NCBI RefSeq assembly: GCF_003589595.1 | Contig: NW_020653716.1 | Location: 158,629-222,628, forward strand | Source of the DNA: Hyposmocoma kahamanoa | Lineage: Eukaryota > Arthropoda > Insecta > Lepidoptera > Cosmopterigidae | Direction of reading: 5' to 3' | Length of the DNA stretch: 64,000 nucleotides | Shown here: one piece after another, positions 42,466 to 52,525 of the stretch | How the letters are laid out: each line of letters begins with the position of its first letter | Position numbering within the stretch: position 1 is the stretch's first letter | The notes under the pieces: generated by a model | What the model was told of the DNA's origin: nothing | Seen by the model: the letters and a program-made list of their open reading frames with translations, nothing else | Databases searched by the model: none | Position numbers and translations under genes: made by a program

Positions 42466-42734
42466 TACATACCAAGTGACGGATCGAACAAGTCGTACGC
42501 CTTGTGGAAAGCGACACGTCTGTCGATAACAGATGCAGTGCCACTCAGAGCTTTAAATCCCAACGACCTGAGGTGCACGACCTCTGCACCCATCATCTTG
42601 AGACATAAGTTGAAAGTCCCACGTGCCTGTAATTTCAACAGCACCTTTACCTTTAAATACCGCAGTAATGCTCTCATTACTGCTTTGCGGCAGATATAGG
42701 TAATGTGGCAGTACTTCCCTGGACGAACTCTTTT
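42466..42734 (-). repeat. SR retroposon, near full-length
   Basis: CAAGTGACGGATCGAACAAG, CGATAACAGATGCAGTGCC, TTTAAATCCCAACGACC, GTGCCTGTAATTTCAAC, TCATTACTGCTTTGCGGC and CTGGACGAACTC are in order. The T-run is lost, and CATACATACC precedes it. Confidence 0.8.
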
Positions 42735-43028
42735 TGTAATTTAGTGTACCAACATTGAAAACGTTTCCCTAACGTCTTTGTCGTTTCATATTCAAGTTAG
42801 GATCCGACGATAAAAATGACGTCTGTGGAGACGTGCGCTTTAGACCCATGTTGCAGTCATGAGGAGATAAACAAAAGAATATGAACATTAAGGGCGTTTG
42901 TGCACTACATCCGATTCGTATCAGTTACAAATCCGAGAAATGACGGTTTTATCTCTAGGTGTTCAAGCGATATTAGTATTTTCTCGGATATGAATCGGAC
43001 TTATTACACGAGCAACATAAGAAGTAAC
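42735..43028. other. No supported gene; inverted ends near ATCCGA
   Basis: About 290 bp. ACATCCGATTCGTATC near 42908 and CTCGGATATGAATCGGAC near 42985 are imperfect inverses, and GGACCCACTTC-side copies of TCGGATTCGGAACG recur near 43276, suggesting a small inverted-repeat element that the S1 SINE may have entered. Confidence 0.35.
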
Positions 43029-43240
43029 TGCCTCCGTGGCTGAATGGTTGCCATGCCGGACTGCCACGCGGTGGTCCCAGATTCGATTCCCGGGCCGGGA
43101 GAAATATTTGTATGGCCTGCATTTGTTTCTCTCGTGAGTTTGGGTGTAATTTGTGGTTGTCTATATGTGTGTCCATGGTACCCGCAACACAGGGTTTCCA
43201 TAGTGCGGGGCTATGTCGAGTGTGTGCGTTAAAAAAAATG
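43029..43240 (+). repeat. S1 tRNA-SINE, copy 2
   Basis: TGCCTCCGTGGCTGAATGG (A-box region), GATTCGATTCCCGGG (B box), AAATATTTGTATGGCC, TAATTTGTGGTTGTC, GAGTGTGTGCGTT and A8. Same family as 28176-28422 and 46710-46925. Confidence 0.85.
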
Positions 43241-43970
43241 AAGTGGGTCCGAGTTTTCTATATTTGTATGGTCTCGGATTCGGAACGACGAATCGGATAC
43301 AATGCGTAAACGCGCTAAGATTAGGCTAGAATATCGATTGACTCACGTACGTAGGAATGCAAACGTTGACGTAGCAATGTAGCATCTCGTAGCGAAAACT
43401 AGCTTTGCATATATATCTCGAAGCGTCGTATACGATATTGTTTCGAGATGGGCAGGAGATCTCCTTACTCCTGTTTATTTGTTGTGAAGTGTAATTTTAA
43501 TAATCAAACTTGTGAAATGAAAAATCAAGTCCGTCTGTCAAGGTAAAAGATTTGAGCTAAGTGGATCAAATCATTTGATGATAGTATATCTTCATTTAAC
43601 ATCGATATACTTGCAGCTTACTGTCTTAATCACGGTCTTGGGTTAGGTACACTCATGATTGATCGAGTGCGTTCATCCCGTAGACCGTAGACCGAACTCA
43701 TAGCAGTATGTCAAATTTTATCTCCTTTACAGTATATACAAGCGAAAACAAGTGTTTTAAGTCTAACGTATTTTAAATTTATGTTAACGAGAACCGTAAC
43801 GTAGCAAGGTTTTACAATTTTAAATAAAAAACCCAAAGAATATCAAAAAGATAAATGAGAATAATAAGTAATGAGACCCTCCACATATTTATACGAAATG
43901 CAATTTTAAATTTGAGTACTTAGGTAACATTGTACGAACAAGAAACCACTTATGCCGTTGTTTATGAAAC
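43241..43970. other. No supported gene
   Basis: AT-rich DNA. Nothing recognised beyond the possible inverted element noted upstream. Confidence 0.4.
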
Positions 43971-43984
43971 GTGAAAACTGGGGA

Positions 43985-44243
43985 TAATATATACGACGCT
44001 ACGGACGTAGCACTATATATATTAAAAATACATACTTTCAAAATCTACATTTCGGAGAGTATACGCAGGGACTATACCAATTTAGTTCCACCTTCACCGT
44101 TCATTCTTCGGTCGACTAGAAAGTCCGGAAAACTCAATACTTATGTCACAAATATATTACACATTCGCACGAACAGCTTTCCATCCTCCTTTCTAATTCC
44201 TATGGCAAAGAAATACAATTCAAGGGCTAGAGAGATTTTTTAT
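43985..44243 (+). mobile_element. Jockey-type LINE C-terminal remnant
   Basis: Frame 43971-44255 reads LVPPSPFILRSTRKSGKLN, then VTNILHIRTNSFPSSFLIPMAKKYNS: the PPSPF...RxTR...RT.SF..SFL...WNSL pattern of Jockey-clade C-termini, with the Trp decayed to Tyr. About 90 codons, no tail. An SR copy follows directly. Confidence 0.65.
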
Positions 44244-44487
44244 GATGTCATGTGACGAGACGGACTAATCGTGCACCCGGTGGTAAGGGACACGCCTGAG
44301 CTTGACAATTGCAGGGAATTTAAACCGCAAAGACCTCAAGGCCGCTGCCACTGCCCCCGTTACCCTGACACGTAAGTTGACAAGTCCCATGTGACTGTAA
44401 TTTCACCAGCACGCTCACCTTTCATAACCGTGAAGCAGTAATACTCACATTACTGGACAAACCCTTTCACAAAGAGCTCTACTGCTT
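44235..44487 (-). repeat. SR retroposon, abutting the Jockey remnant
   Basis: T-run, GTGACGAGACGGACTAATCG, CACGCCTGAGC, GTTACCCTGACACG, TCACCAGCACGC, ACTCACATTACTGG and CCCTTTCACAAAGAGC. It lacks the CTTGGCGGCAG segment. Confidence 0.8.
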
Positions 44488-44789
44488 CGAAACTTTTGAA
44501 TAAGATTTTTAAACAAACGCGTACCGTTATCGTTCAGATTGCAGTTAAATAAGTGTCTATATTATATTAAAAAATAAACTAATGACTCTCTTTTTAATGT
44601 TATAATAATGCCACAAGTGATCAAATACTTCAAAGTACTTTTATCACATGAAAATCATAAAAATAATACGAACTGCATGAAACCAATTATGTACATGTGA
44701 AACTTAACAACAGTCCTATTCAAAGTATAAAAACTTTCAACAAAAAAATTGTTATAAACCAAAAATAAAGATCTGCAAGAAGCACATTA
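44488..44789. other. No supported gene
   Basis: AT-rich; nothing recognised. Confidence 0.45.
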
Positions 44790-44935
44790 AAAAATTCGTA
44801 AGGTCCGTTGGTTCGTTCCGTGGCATGTCTGTTGACATAGCGTCTAGCACGGTTTGCAGAAAGACACTGACTCGAGTCGAGCCGGATCGACTTTCTTAGT
44901 GTTCGATCTTTGTATTAATAATTATAATAAAAAAC
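44790..44935 (+). repeat. S2 tRNA-SINE, copy
   Basis: GTTCGTTCCGTGGC then a degenerate A box, GACTCGAGTCGAGCCGGATC in the B-box position, and the 3' body GTGTTCGATCTTTGTATTAA followed by TAATTATAATAAAAA. Confidence 0.75.
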
Positions 44936-45465
44936 CTGTCGACTAATTTCTTTCGTAGAAATTTTATACCTCCCTTTTTAATTCTTTTAATTTTCGTTCT
45001 TATTAGTAGATATTTCTCTTTCTAGTAGATTCCTCTTTAAATTCTCAGTATTCTGGTTACATATTACAAAATCTTTCAGATAATGAGATTCCAAGTTTCA
45101 AAATAAAACCCTTCTCCAATTCGTAACGAAGAACAAACAATTTCATAAACAATAGACGAACGTCGTGAAAAATACATAAAACTGTTTGCTTCTACGATTC
45201 CAAGATCTCTAATTCGGTCCAATACTACATACAGCTATATATCAAGCCATTTTATCGCGTAAGTTCATTTTACGAGAGGCGAATATATCGTGCTATAATT
45301 TCGCTACAGAGTTTTACTGCTGCTTGCTACACCCGAGATAACACTCTGGTTGCCACTTGATTATGTAACTGGGCCTTGTGTACACTTGGATTTCTTCATC
45401 TTAAATAGTTTAAAAAAATAGAAACTCGTTAAAAATTTATCTGCAACAAGCACACAGCGAAATTC
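44936..45465. other. No supported gene
   Basis: AT-rich; nothing recognised. Confidence 0.45.
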
Positions 45466-45640
45466 CTCACGAATGTGGTGACTCATTCCGAAGCTCTGTT
45501 GGAAGAGCGATAGCCCCCGGTATAGCGATGTCTCAGGTTCGAGTCCAGCCGGATCGAAGAAAATTTTCTTTATATTCGATCTATGTATTAATAATATTTA
45601 TAACAAATAAATTTCACACAAATAATTGAATATCATATTA
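45466..45640 (+). repeat. S2 tRNA-SINE, copy
   Basis: CTCTGTTGGAAGAGCGATAG (A-box region), CAGGTTCGAGTCC (B box), GCCGGATCGAAGAAAA, ATTCGATCTATGTATTAATA. The 3' side shares AATAATTGAATATC with the 16.5-kb copy. Confidence 0.75.
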
Positions 45641-45740
45641 GTAACACATCATGGCAGTCCATAACTTTACATTACAATTTTTAATTTTCATGTTCAAGTA
45701 TTTATTTGCAAAATTTCCAATCATCGAATTTTTTAATTTA

Positions 45741-45981
45741 CTCGTCCAGGGAAGTACTGCCTTCTTACCTAGTTCTGCCGCCAAGCAGTAACGTGAGCTG
45801 TGTTTCGGTTTTGAAGGGTAACAGTGCTAGTGAAATTACAGGCACATTGGACTTGTCTACTTATGTCTCTGAGTAACGTACGCGTGGTGGTGCCCCTCAG
45901 ATCTTTGTGAGTGGCACTGCAACTGTTAAGAACAGATGTGTCGCTTGCCATCAGTGACCGTCACTAGATAGCATGAAAAAA
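45741..45981 (+). repeat. SR retroposon, sense copy
   Basis: CGTCCAGGGAAGTACTGCC, CTGCCGCCAAGCAGTAACG, GTGAAATTACAGGCAC, CTTATGTCTCTGAG, CTCAGATCTTTG, GTGTCGCTTGCCATCAG, GTCACTAGATAGCATG and A7. The GCGCACGACTTGTTCG segment is deleted. Confidence 0.8.
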
Positions 45982-46130
45982 ATTGGTTAAAAAAGTGACA
46001 AGTGAAATTGGATATTTTGTTAATGATGTCTGAAATATATATCTACTTAATCTCGTATGCAAAGTAAATATTTACTTACATTATTATCTGATAAATATCC
46101 GATGATTACCCATTCTGATTCTTGGTCTTG

Positions 46131-46172
46131 AGTGTCGCTTACCACCAGGCGCTTGTTCGTCGCGTCACTTAA
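46131..46172 (+). repeat. SR A-tail-end scrap
   Basis: GTGTCGCTTACCACCAGGCG, CTTGTTCGTCGCGTCACTT only, about 42 bp. Confidence 0.6.
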
Positions 46173-46631
46173 TTAAATAAATAAAAATAGCCTTGCTACG
46201 TTACGTCACATAAATGTTTAAAAGAAAAATAGAAAGAAAAAGTAGTCGCCTCTGCGGTGTAGGCCTACCCTAACTCTGTCCACTCTTCTCTTTCTCTCGA
46301 TTTTGTTATTCATTCCGGTTCGATTTTTTCTGTGTAACATATCTCCATCTTTTCTTTTGACATCTTTTCACTTGGAGTCATAATAATTTTATTTTTACAA
46401 TATTTTAGCAAAATGTTTTTTTGCAAAAAAATTTACAATTATTTGAACATCACAAAATAATCTATTTCAAACACTTTTTTTAATGTAAGTAAATTGAAAA
46501 TCTTTGATAAAATCATTTCTTGACGTGTTTGGACACGTCATAAGGTCTGACCTTGCCAGCTATAACATTTTCCAATTTTATATCCATCAAGACAATTATC
46601 GAAGCTCTTATTTCTATAATGTCTACATAAC
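46173..46631. other. No supported gene
   Basis: AT-rich with T-runs; nothing recognised. Confidence 0.4.
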
Positions 46632-46709
46632 CTTTTTTTGTATGGTAGTAAGTGACGGGACGAACAAGTTGTGCCACTAGTGGTAAGCGACACGTCCATA
46701 CATAGCAAT
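46632..46709 (-). repeat. SR retroposon, left part split by an S1 SINE
   Basis: T7, then AGTGACGGGACGAACAAG and CGACACGTCCATACATAGCA. The copy resumes at 46924. Confidence 0.8.
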
Positions 46710-46925
46710 AGCTGCCTCGGTGGCCCAACGGTTACCATGCCGGACTGCCACGCATAGGCCCCAGGTACGATACCCGGGCGGGGAGAAATATTTGTATGGC
46801 CTACATTTATTTCTCTCGTGAATTTGGGTGTAATTTGTGGTTGTCTATGTTTGTGTCCATGGCACCCGCGACACAGGGTTTCTCTAGTGCGGAGCTATGT
46901 TGAGTGTGCGTGTTATTATTATTAA
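46710..46925 (+). repeat. S1 tRNA-SINE inserted in an SR copy
   Basis: GCTGCCTCGGTGGCCCAACGG, GGTACGATACCCGGG (B box with two changes), AAATATTTGTATGGCC, TAATTTGTGGTTGTC and GAGTGTGCGTG, with a TTATTATTATT end instead of poly(A). SR sequence lies on both sides in collinear order. Confidence 0.85.
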
Positions 46926-47131
46926 TTGCAGCGCTATTCAGAGTTTTAAATCGCAAAAGTCCGAAAAGCACAACGCCAATGCACCGTCATCCCGAGACAT
47001 AAAGCTGACAAGTCCCATGTGCTTGTAATTTCACCAGCACCCTTACCCTTCGCACTACTGCTTGGCGGTAGAAATAGGTAAGGTGGCCGTACTTCCCTGG
47101 ACGAACTCTTTCACAAGGAGCTATACTGCTA
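46924..47131 (-). repeat. SR retroposon, right part after the S1 SINE
   Basis: AATTGCAGCGCTATTCAGAG, TTTTAAATCGCAAAAG, GTAATTTCACCAGCACCC, CTACTGCTTGGCGGTAG and GGACGAACTCTTTCACAAGG. The segment AAACCGGAACGCAGTAATGC is deleted. Confidence 0.85.
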
Positions 47132-47420
47132 CTAAAATATAATAACTTCGAATACATAGAAAAAACACGATAATGTATTCAGTTATTTTGTGAGTAAGCG
47201 CCGTAGTCACCATGTAAGCATTTCATTCTCATCATTATCGTATTATTGTTCCTAGGCAATTAAGTTGAGATTTTGTTATTAGATCTTTGGCGATCAAGTC
47301 GCGGAAAGCAATAAAGAATTATAATTTTTTCATAAAAAATTTACGGAACGAACGAACGAAGCAACATGTCTGTTCCTATGGACAGGCATGACTTTATAGC
47401 AATTGCTATCAATTGCTATA
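47132..47420. other. No gene; short palindrome
   Basis: 47391-47405 (ACTTTATAGCAATTG) and 47410-47425 are near-perfect inverses. A CCTATGGACAGGCATG word just left of it (47375-47390) matches SR in the orientation opposite to the SR copy that follows. Confidence 0.45.
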
Positions 47421-47606
47421 AAAGTCATCCTGATACATAAGTTAAGAAGTACAATGTGATTGTAATTTCTCCAACACCCTTTTCCTTAAAAACCGGGACG
47501 CATTTCCGGCTTCATTGCTTACATTACCGCTTGGTGACAGAAATAGTTAAGGTGACAGTACTTCCCTTGACGAACTCTTTCACAAGGAGCTCCATTGCCA
47601 CTGATA
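47421..47606 (-). repeat. SR retroposon, head-side half
   Basis: GTCATCCTGATACATAAGTT, GTAATTTCTCCAACACCC, AAAACCGGGACGC, ACATTACCGCTTGGTGAC and GACGAACTCTTTCACAAGG. The A-tail half is missing or inverted. Confidence 0.75.
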
Positions 47607-49021
47607 TTCAACGTCACAATTTTTTACTTATTTATATGAGCGACTTCATTGGTTCTCCAACATGCACATCGTAATGGAGGTGGATACTCAGACGACTTCC
47701 GTGTCCATTAGTGGAATGTATAATGAGTTGAGAAAGACGATTATAATGATGATGACCATAATGTGCTTAAGCTCATTAAGAATAGGCAACGAGTTTTCTA
47801 ATGTTTATTTTCTAATCTTCTGTGAAAATAATCATGTTGCAATTGAAATGGTGATTCGTTGGTTTTGTGCAGTGTTTTTTAAGTCATCTGAATTAGGTGA
47901 ACTTGATGAATAATTATAGGTGGCTATTCTAGAAAGTCATCGATCAATGTTATAGTATTTTAAGTACTTAGATACCTGCGATTTCTGTAATTTACTAAAT
48001 TAAACTTTTTTGTTTATTCATAGTAACTATATTTTATAGAAGCTTAAGCCAAGTCCTCACAAGAAGACAAAGTTTCACAGAGTTGATAAGAAAGCAAATT
48101 TTTGAAAGTGTTTTTTTACCGTTTTTATAATTTGGTGAGATATGGCTGTTCCGTAACAATAATAGTTTCGTATTAATATAGTACACTAAAAACAGGCAAA
48201 ACCTAGGAACAGCAACTTCCTGCGATTGGCGCAAATTCCTTGTTATACGCCACTAATGGGATGTCATGTCTGTTGTGAATGTGGACATCGCCTACTTGCT
48301 CGAATTTACCTTTCTCCAAAAGTTAGTTACGCTCGTTTACACACACACACGCGCACACGCACACACGCGCTCACGCTCACACGCGCACACGCTCACACGT
48401 GCACACGCTCGCACGCGCACGCGTACACACGCACACATCATTTTAAATATAAAACAACTGAAAATTACCGTAGATCAGTAGACGATTAGACAAACTAGTC
48501 CTAAATTCACATACAAGTCGACACTTTGTAGAACCTTGTCGCAGTAAAAATTCCACCAAGTGATCTATTAACGGTAGATGTAAAAGTTAGAGTTAACCGC
48601 TGCCCACATACTGGGCTTAATCGCCTACCCTAAACAGTTTGGAGATCCAAAGAGGCATATACACTTGACTACTATTTCTCGATGGACTTAATGGTCACAC
48701 TGTAGTTCAATTGTAATATTGCGACATTGATAATATGAAATGTATAAACATATTTCAGTAATAAATATAATTTGTAGCTTCTTGTAACAAAACCCAATCC
48801 CTTTAAATGTGAAATCTGATTGACCTAATTCTGAGAGAATCTAAAAGAAATTTATCTTAAAAGCTTAAAACATCAATAGAGTTAATGATTGAAGACAAAA
48901 TACAACAAAGGGCAATGACACATTTTAAGTAATTGTTATATAACAGTAAATATTTAAAAATTTATAATATTTGCCACAAAATCACACTCAGTTACTTGGT
49001 TCAAACTATAAAATTCCATAG
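47607..49021. other. No supported gene; CA/CG dinucleotide tract
   Basis: 48337-48440 is a run of CACACA, CGCACA and CGCTCACA words, which makes the His/Thr/Arg-rich ORFs at 48226-48489 artefacts. Otherwise AT-rich with nothing recognised. Confidence 0.5.
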
Positions 49022-49182
49022 TGCTCTGGTAACGGTATACACTACCGAGAACACTACCCAGAACTCCCAGACCAGATAATTTACAAAAGTTCGTTTCCCA
49101 AATTGGTCCCACCGGGATTCGAACCAGAGACTTCTCACCCTACGCCCGAAGCGCAAATCGTTAGGTCACCGAGGTCTCGTCA
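49022..49182 (-). repeat. tRNA-headed SINE (S4), copy 1
   Basis: Minus strand: GACCTCGGTGACCTAACG (A-box region), CTCTGGTTCGAATCCCGG (B box), then CCAATTTGGGAAACGAAC, GAGTTCTGGG and GTGTTCTCGGTAG. A diverged plus copy is at 58333-58470. Confidence 0.75.
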
Positions 49183-49284
49183 TTATTATACAAAAAAATT
49201 AAATTTCTATAAAAACTTTAGATAAACTAAGGCTTATTGCTATTATACAAGGCTTATTGAGTGATTAACAAATCTGGAAACAAC

Positions 49285-49445
49285 GAAACAAAATCTACAA
49301 CCCCCTCTAATCGGTTTTTTAATATCTTATTTAGTTTCAGTTTTATCGATAAAACAAAAATCAGCGTAATAGATTTTTTTTTTGGCAATAAAATTTAAAT
49401 GCAAAATATCATGAAAGTTACCGAAATGCCAACGCGTTAGTAATG
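49285..49445 (+). repeat. Dispersed repeat shared with 58045-58208
   Basis: AACCCCCTCTAATCGGTTTTTT, TTTAGTTTCAGTTTTAT, AAAATCAGCGTAA, and AATATCATGAAAGTTA then GCGTTAGTAATGAC correspond in order to 58045-58208. No ORF or terminal structure identified. Confidence 0.65.
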
Positions 49446-49500
49446 ACAACAAAAAATTAGTTTGCAAATTCAATTAGATTTACGTTCAAGCAACGCAACT

Positions 49501-49806
49501 TTATTTTTTCTTTATTATATCAAGTAACGGAACGAAGTCGAAGTCGTGCGCCTGGTGGTAAGCCACACACCTAACCATGGGAATTATAGTGGCACTCTAA
49601 GCTTTAAACCGCAAAGATCGCACGACCTCTGCGCCCATCACCTTGACACATAAGTTGAAAATCCCATGTACCGGTACTTTCACCAGCACCATTAACCTTC
49701 AAAACTGGAACGCAGTAATGCTCACATTACTGCTTGGCGGCAAAAATGGGTAAGGTCATCCAGACTTCCCTGGATGAACTTTTTCACAAGGAGCTCTAGT
49801 GCTGCT
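49501..49806 (-). repeat. SR retroposon, near full-length
   Basis: T-rich lead, CAAGTAACGGAACGAAG (with a duplicated TCGAAG), GCCTGGTGGTAAGCC, TTTAAACCGCAAAG, TTTCACCAGCACC, AAAACTGGAACGCAG, ACATTACTGCTTGGCGGC and TTTTTCACAAGGAGCTC. Confidence 0.85.
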
Positions 49807-52067
49807 AAGTTAGCGAAATAAATGCGTTAATACAAATGGACTGTCCCTACGTATACTATCGAAAGTTAAAAATACACTTTTTTTATTAGCGTAATCTGCA
49901 TTTAATAGTATTATCTTTCGATTGGGAAAACAATAAACCATAAAATTTTATTAGTTTTCATTTTAGCAACACGTAAAGTATCAAATGTTTGCCGCTGCTC
50001 CCTTGTAAACCCACGTATTTCAACTTTCATCCGTTTAGGCAGGAACTGAAAGCGCACGAAAGTAAGTGAGCCGGACGCAACTAGGACTATCGATTATTTA
50101 CGCCGCCCGCGCCGACCGCGCGCCTGTTATTTGTCATTTATTTGTTGTGAATGCGCTAAAATAACGATTATGCGTTACATATTTTAAGTAAATAAGTGTA
50201 AGTACTATTTCAAGATGCATAAAGGACATACAAGATCGTCCAACGTATTGAATTTTGCCAAAATGGAAGCAATTCCAACCAAATCCAAGTACAAAACTCT
50301 GTTTCAGGCCAGTTTTTTAGTTTTATTATTTGATCATAATTATAATTAATACCCACTATGGTTATTTACATTATATATATTAAGTATGACAAAGCTATAC
50401 CCACTAGAATAGTGAGGAATTATAAGTATTTTCATGTAATAATCTGTTTGAATTCTCTTTTTTACGTATTACCCGAGTAAACCATCGAAACTCGAAGTTA
50501 CTATTTTATACAACGGAGTTTTGGCTATAAGTTACATCGTAAGTCGTAGTTTCAATACTGTACTATGGATACCATTTCAATGTTTTAATCGAAACTGTTT
50601 GTTTCGATTATTTACATAGCAACATTTTTTTATCATCATCGAAAGCGATAGTTTCGATTATTTACGTAAATAAAAATGTTTACAACATCACCAGAATTAC
50701 CAGTTTCGGTACTTAACGTTGGTGAAAACGTATAGAATTCTCTAGGTACTAGTAGATACTTCACAAATTTTTTTTGTTTTAAATTGAATATATTTTTTAA
50801 ACAATGTAATTTATAATGCATTTTTTATTTAATTTGTCTTATCATTAATATACAGTATGGTTTTTTTGCTGGGATAGTATAGAGAAATCCGAAACCATAG
50901 GAACTAGGAAACTTCTAAGGAACCATTATAAATATTTTTATTTGGTCAAGTGTGAGTTCATAATTATAATACTTAGAACTGAATAAAATGTCATTTTTTA
51001 AATTTTGATTGACTCATTTTTTTGTAAGGATCATTTAATTGTACCGAAAGAAAAAATCGGGACTGCAGAAGCGACCAACTTAAAATGAAATTATCCTTAC
51101 AGGAAAAAGAGCATACTTTATATTACGTACTTCTAATTCTGATTCATCAGTAGGAATAAGTGAATTAAATTTCAAGGCGGTAGAGGCACTGGTCGACGAC
51201 GAACTGTCGTCAGAACAACTTTGACCGCCTGGCAACCACTGTAAAAGTATTTCACTCTTGCAAGCAACTACAGATCAAATTGATAGACATAATAACGCAG
51301 TGATTTTACATAGCAATGAGAGAACTCCAATGCTATTTCCCATGCAACCAAATTGTGATAATGCACAATCAATACCTGACAATATTTTGCCTCTAGCTGC
51401 AGATTCTCCACAAGGGTTGACGAAATCATCTTACAATAGTTATAAGAACTCTCCGAATGGCTGATATTGGTATTCCAATTCCTAACATCAATATACATGA
51501 ATACAATAATTATTTTTTGATATGACTTTTTTTTATTTAAACTTTCACGATTTTCACAAATTATTTAATTTTTAGTTCGGGCCTTAGTCACTTACAAAAT
51601 ATATTTTAATTATCCCGTTATTTCGAACGTATTGTAACGTCCATGGTCACGAAGGGACTGAAGAGGCGGGTGTCAACATCTTCTAGCCCTGCGAGTTTTT
51701 CTAACTACCCGTACTTGGTCTGTATTATTTACTTGTGCACTAGGGTTGTCACTAGACCGACACACAACTCACACGATATCTGGCGACTTGTCGGGCGATA
51801 CTTGATGTCGTTTACATTTGCTGATGACTGGATCCCACTACGACGAAAGCTTAAAAACCGTCTTCTCGGTTGAAATTACGGTGTTTTTTTTTATTTCAAT
51901 AGCTTCACGTACGATTGTACTATAGCGATGACGTTGTGTAGAAACGATCTTGGGATTACCTATGAATCTCAATCCAGTGGTTTGGTCTTGAATCCAGCCA
52001 ATGCTCGGCAATTGCAGACTTATTGAGCGGACGGTTCCTAACAGCCGCGACATGTTCTTTAACTCAT
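49807..52067. other. No confirmed gene; two weakly gene-like spots
   Basis: 50040-50350 has a CG-rich burst (GCCGCCCGCGCCGACCGCGC) followed by a short ORF from an ATG at 50215 (MHKGHTRSSNVLNFAKMEA, about 44 codons). 51120-51470 has protein-like reading frames with one stop at 51226-51228. 50862-51095 is a copy of the 27.3-kb dispersed repeat. None is firm. Confidence 0.35.
50862..51095. repeat. Dispersed repeat, copy of the 27.3-kb family
   Basis: GGGATAGTATAGAGAAATCC, TAAGGAACCAT, TTTGGTCAAGTGTGAGTT, TGTAAGGATCATTTAATTGTA and AAAAAATCGGGACTGCAG follow the order at 27318-27560. Confidence 0.6.
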
Positions 52068-52320
52068 TTTTTTTTATAGTATCTAGTGACGGGACGAACA
52101 AGTCGTGCGTCTGATAGTAAGCTACACGCCTGTCCATAACAGTTGCAGTGCCACTCAGCGCTTTAAATCGCAAAGATCTGATGGGTACTGTCATTGAGCT
52201 CGTCACCCTGAGACATAAGTGGACGAGTCCCATGTTCCAGTAATTTCACCAGCACCCTTACCTATCAAAACCGGAACACAGTAATGCTAACATTACTGCT
52301 TGGCGGCAGAAATAGGTAAG
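52068..52320 (-). repeat. SR retroposon, near full-length
   Basis: T8, ATCTAGTGACGGGACGAAC, CTACACGCCTGTCCATAAC, CGCTTTAAATCGCAAAG, CAGTAATTTCACCAGCACCC, AAAACCGGAACACAG and CTTGGCGGCAGAAATAGG. The head after TAAGG is lost. Confidence 0.85.
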
Positions 52321-52329
52321 GACTAAAAC

Positions 52330-52525
52330 GTAAATAGGACTCTGCCCACTATTTCAATCTCCGGGCGTTTACAAGATTGATTCCAGTTGCGGGAGTACCT
52401 ATTTTCAAATTAAATTTCTCACAAAATTCTGAGAAACTCAGAGGTGCTAGTTCCGGATTCGAACCCACGACCTTCTGCTTGAGGGGCGGTAGACTAAACC
52501 TTTACGCTACCATGGCTTTTCAGGT
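52330..52525 (-). repeat. tRNA-headed SINE
   Basis: Minus strand: AAGCCATGGTAGCGTAAAGG (A-box region), GTGGGTTCGAATCCGG (B box), CTCTGAGTTTCTCAG, AATTTAATTTGAAAATAGG, CCCGGAGATTGAAATAGTGG. It abuts the SR copy. Confidence 0.75.

Noticed and set aside
48226..48489. His/Thr/Arg-rich ORFs in two frames
   Set aside because: They translate a CA/CG dinucleotide tract, so the low-complexity sequence explains the open frames.
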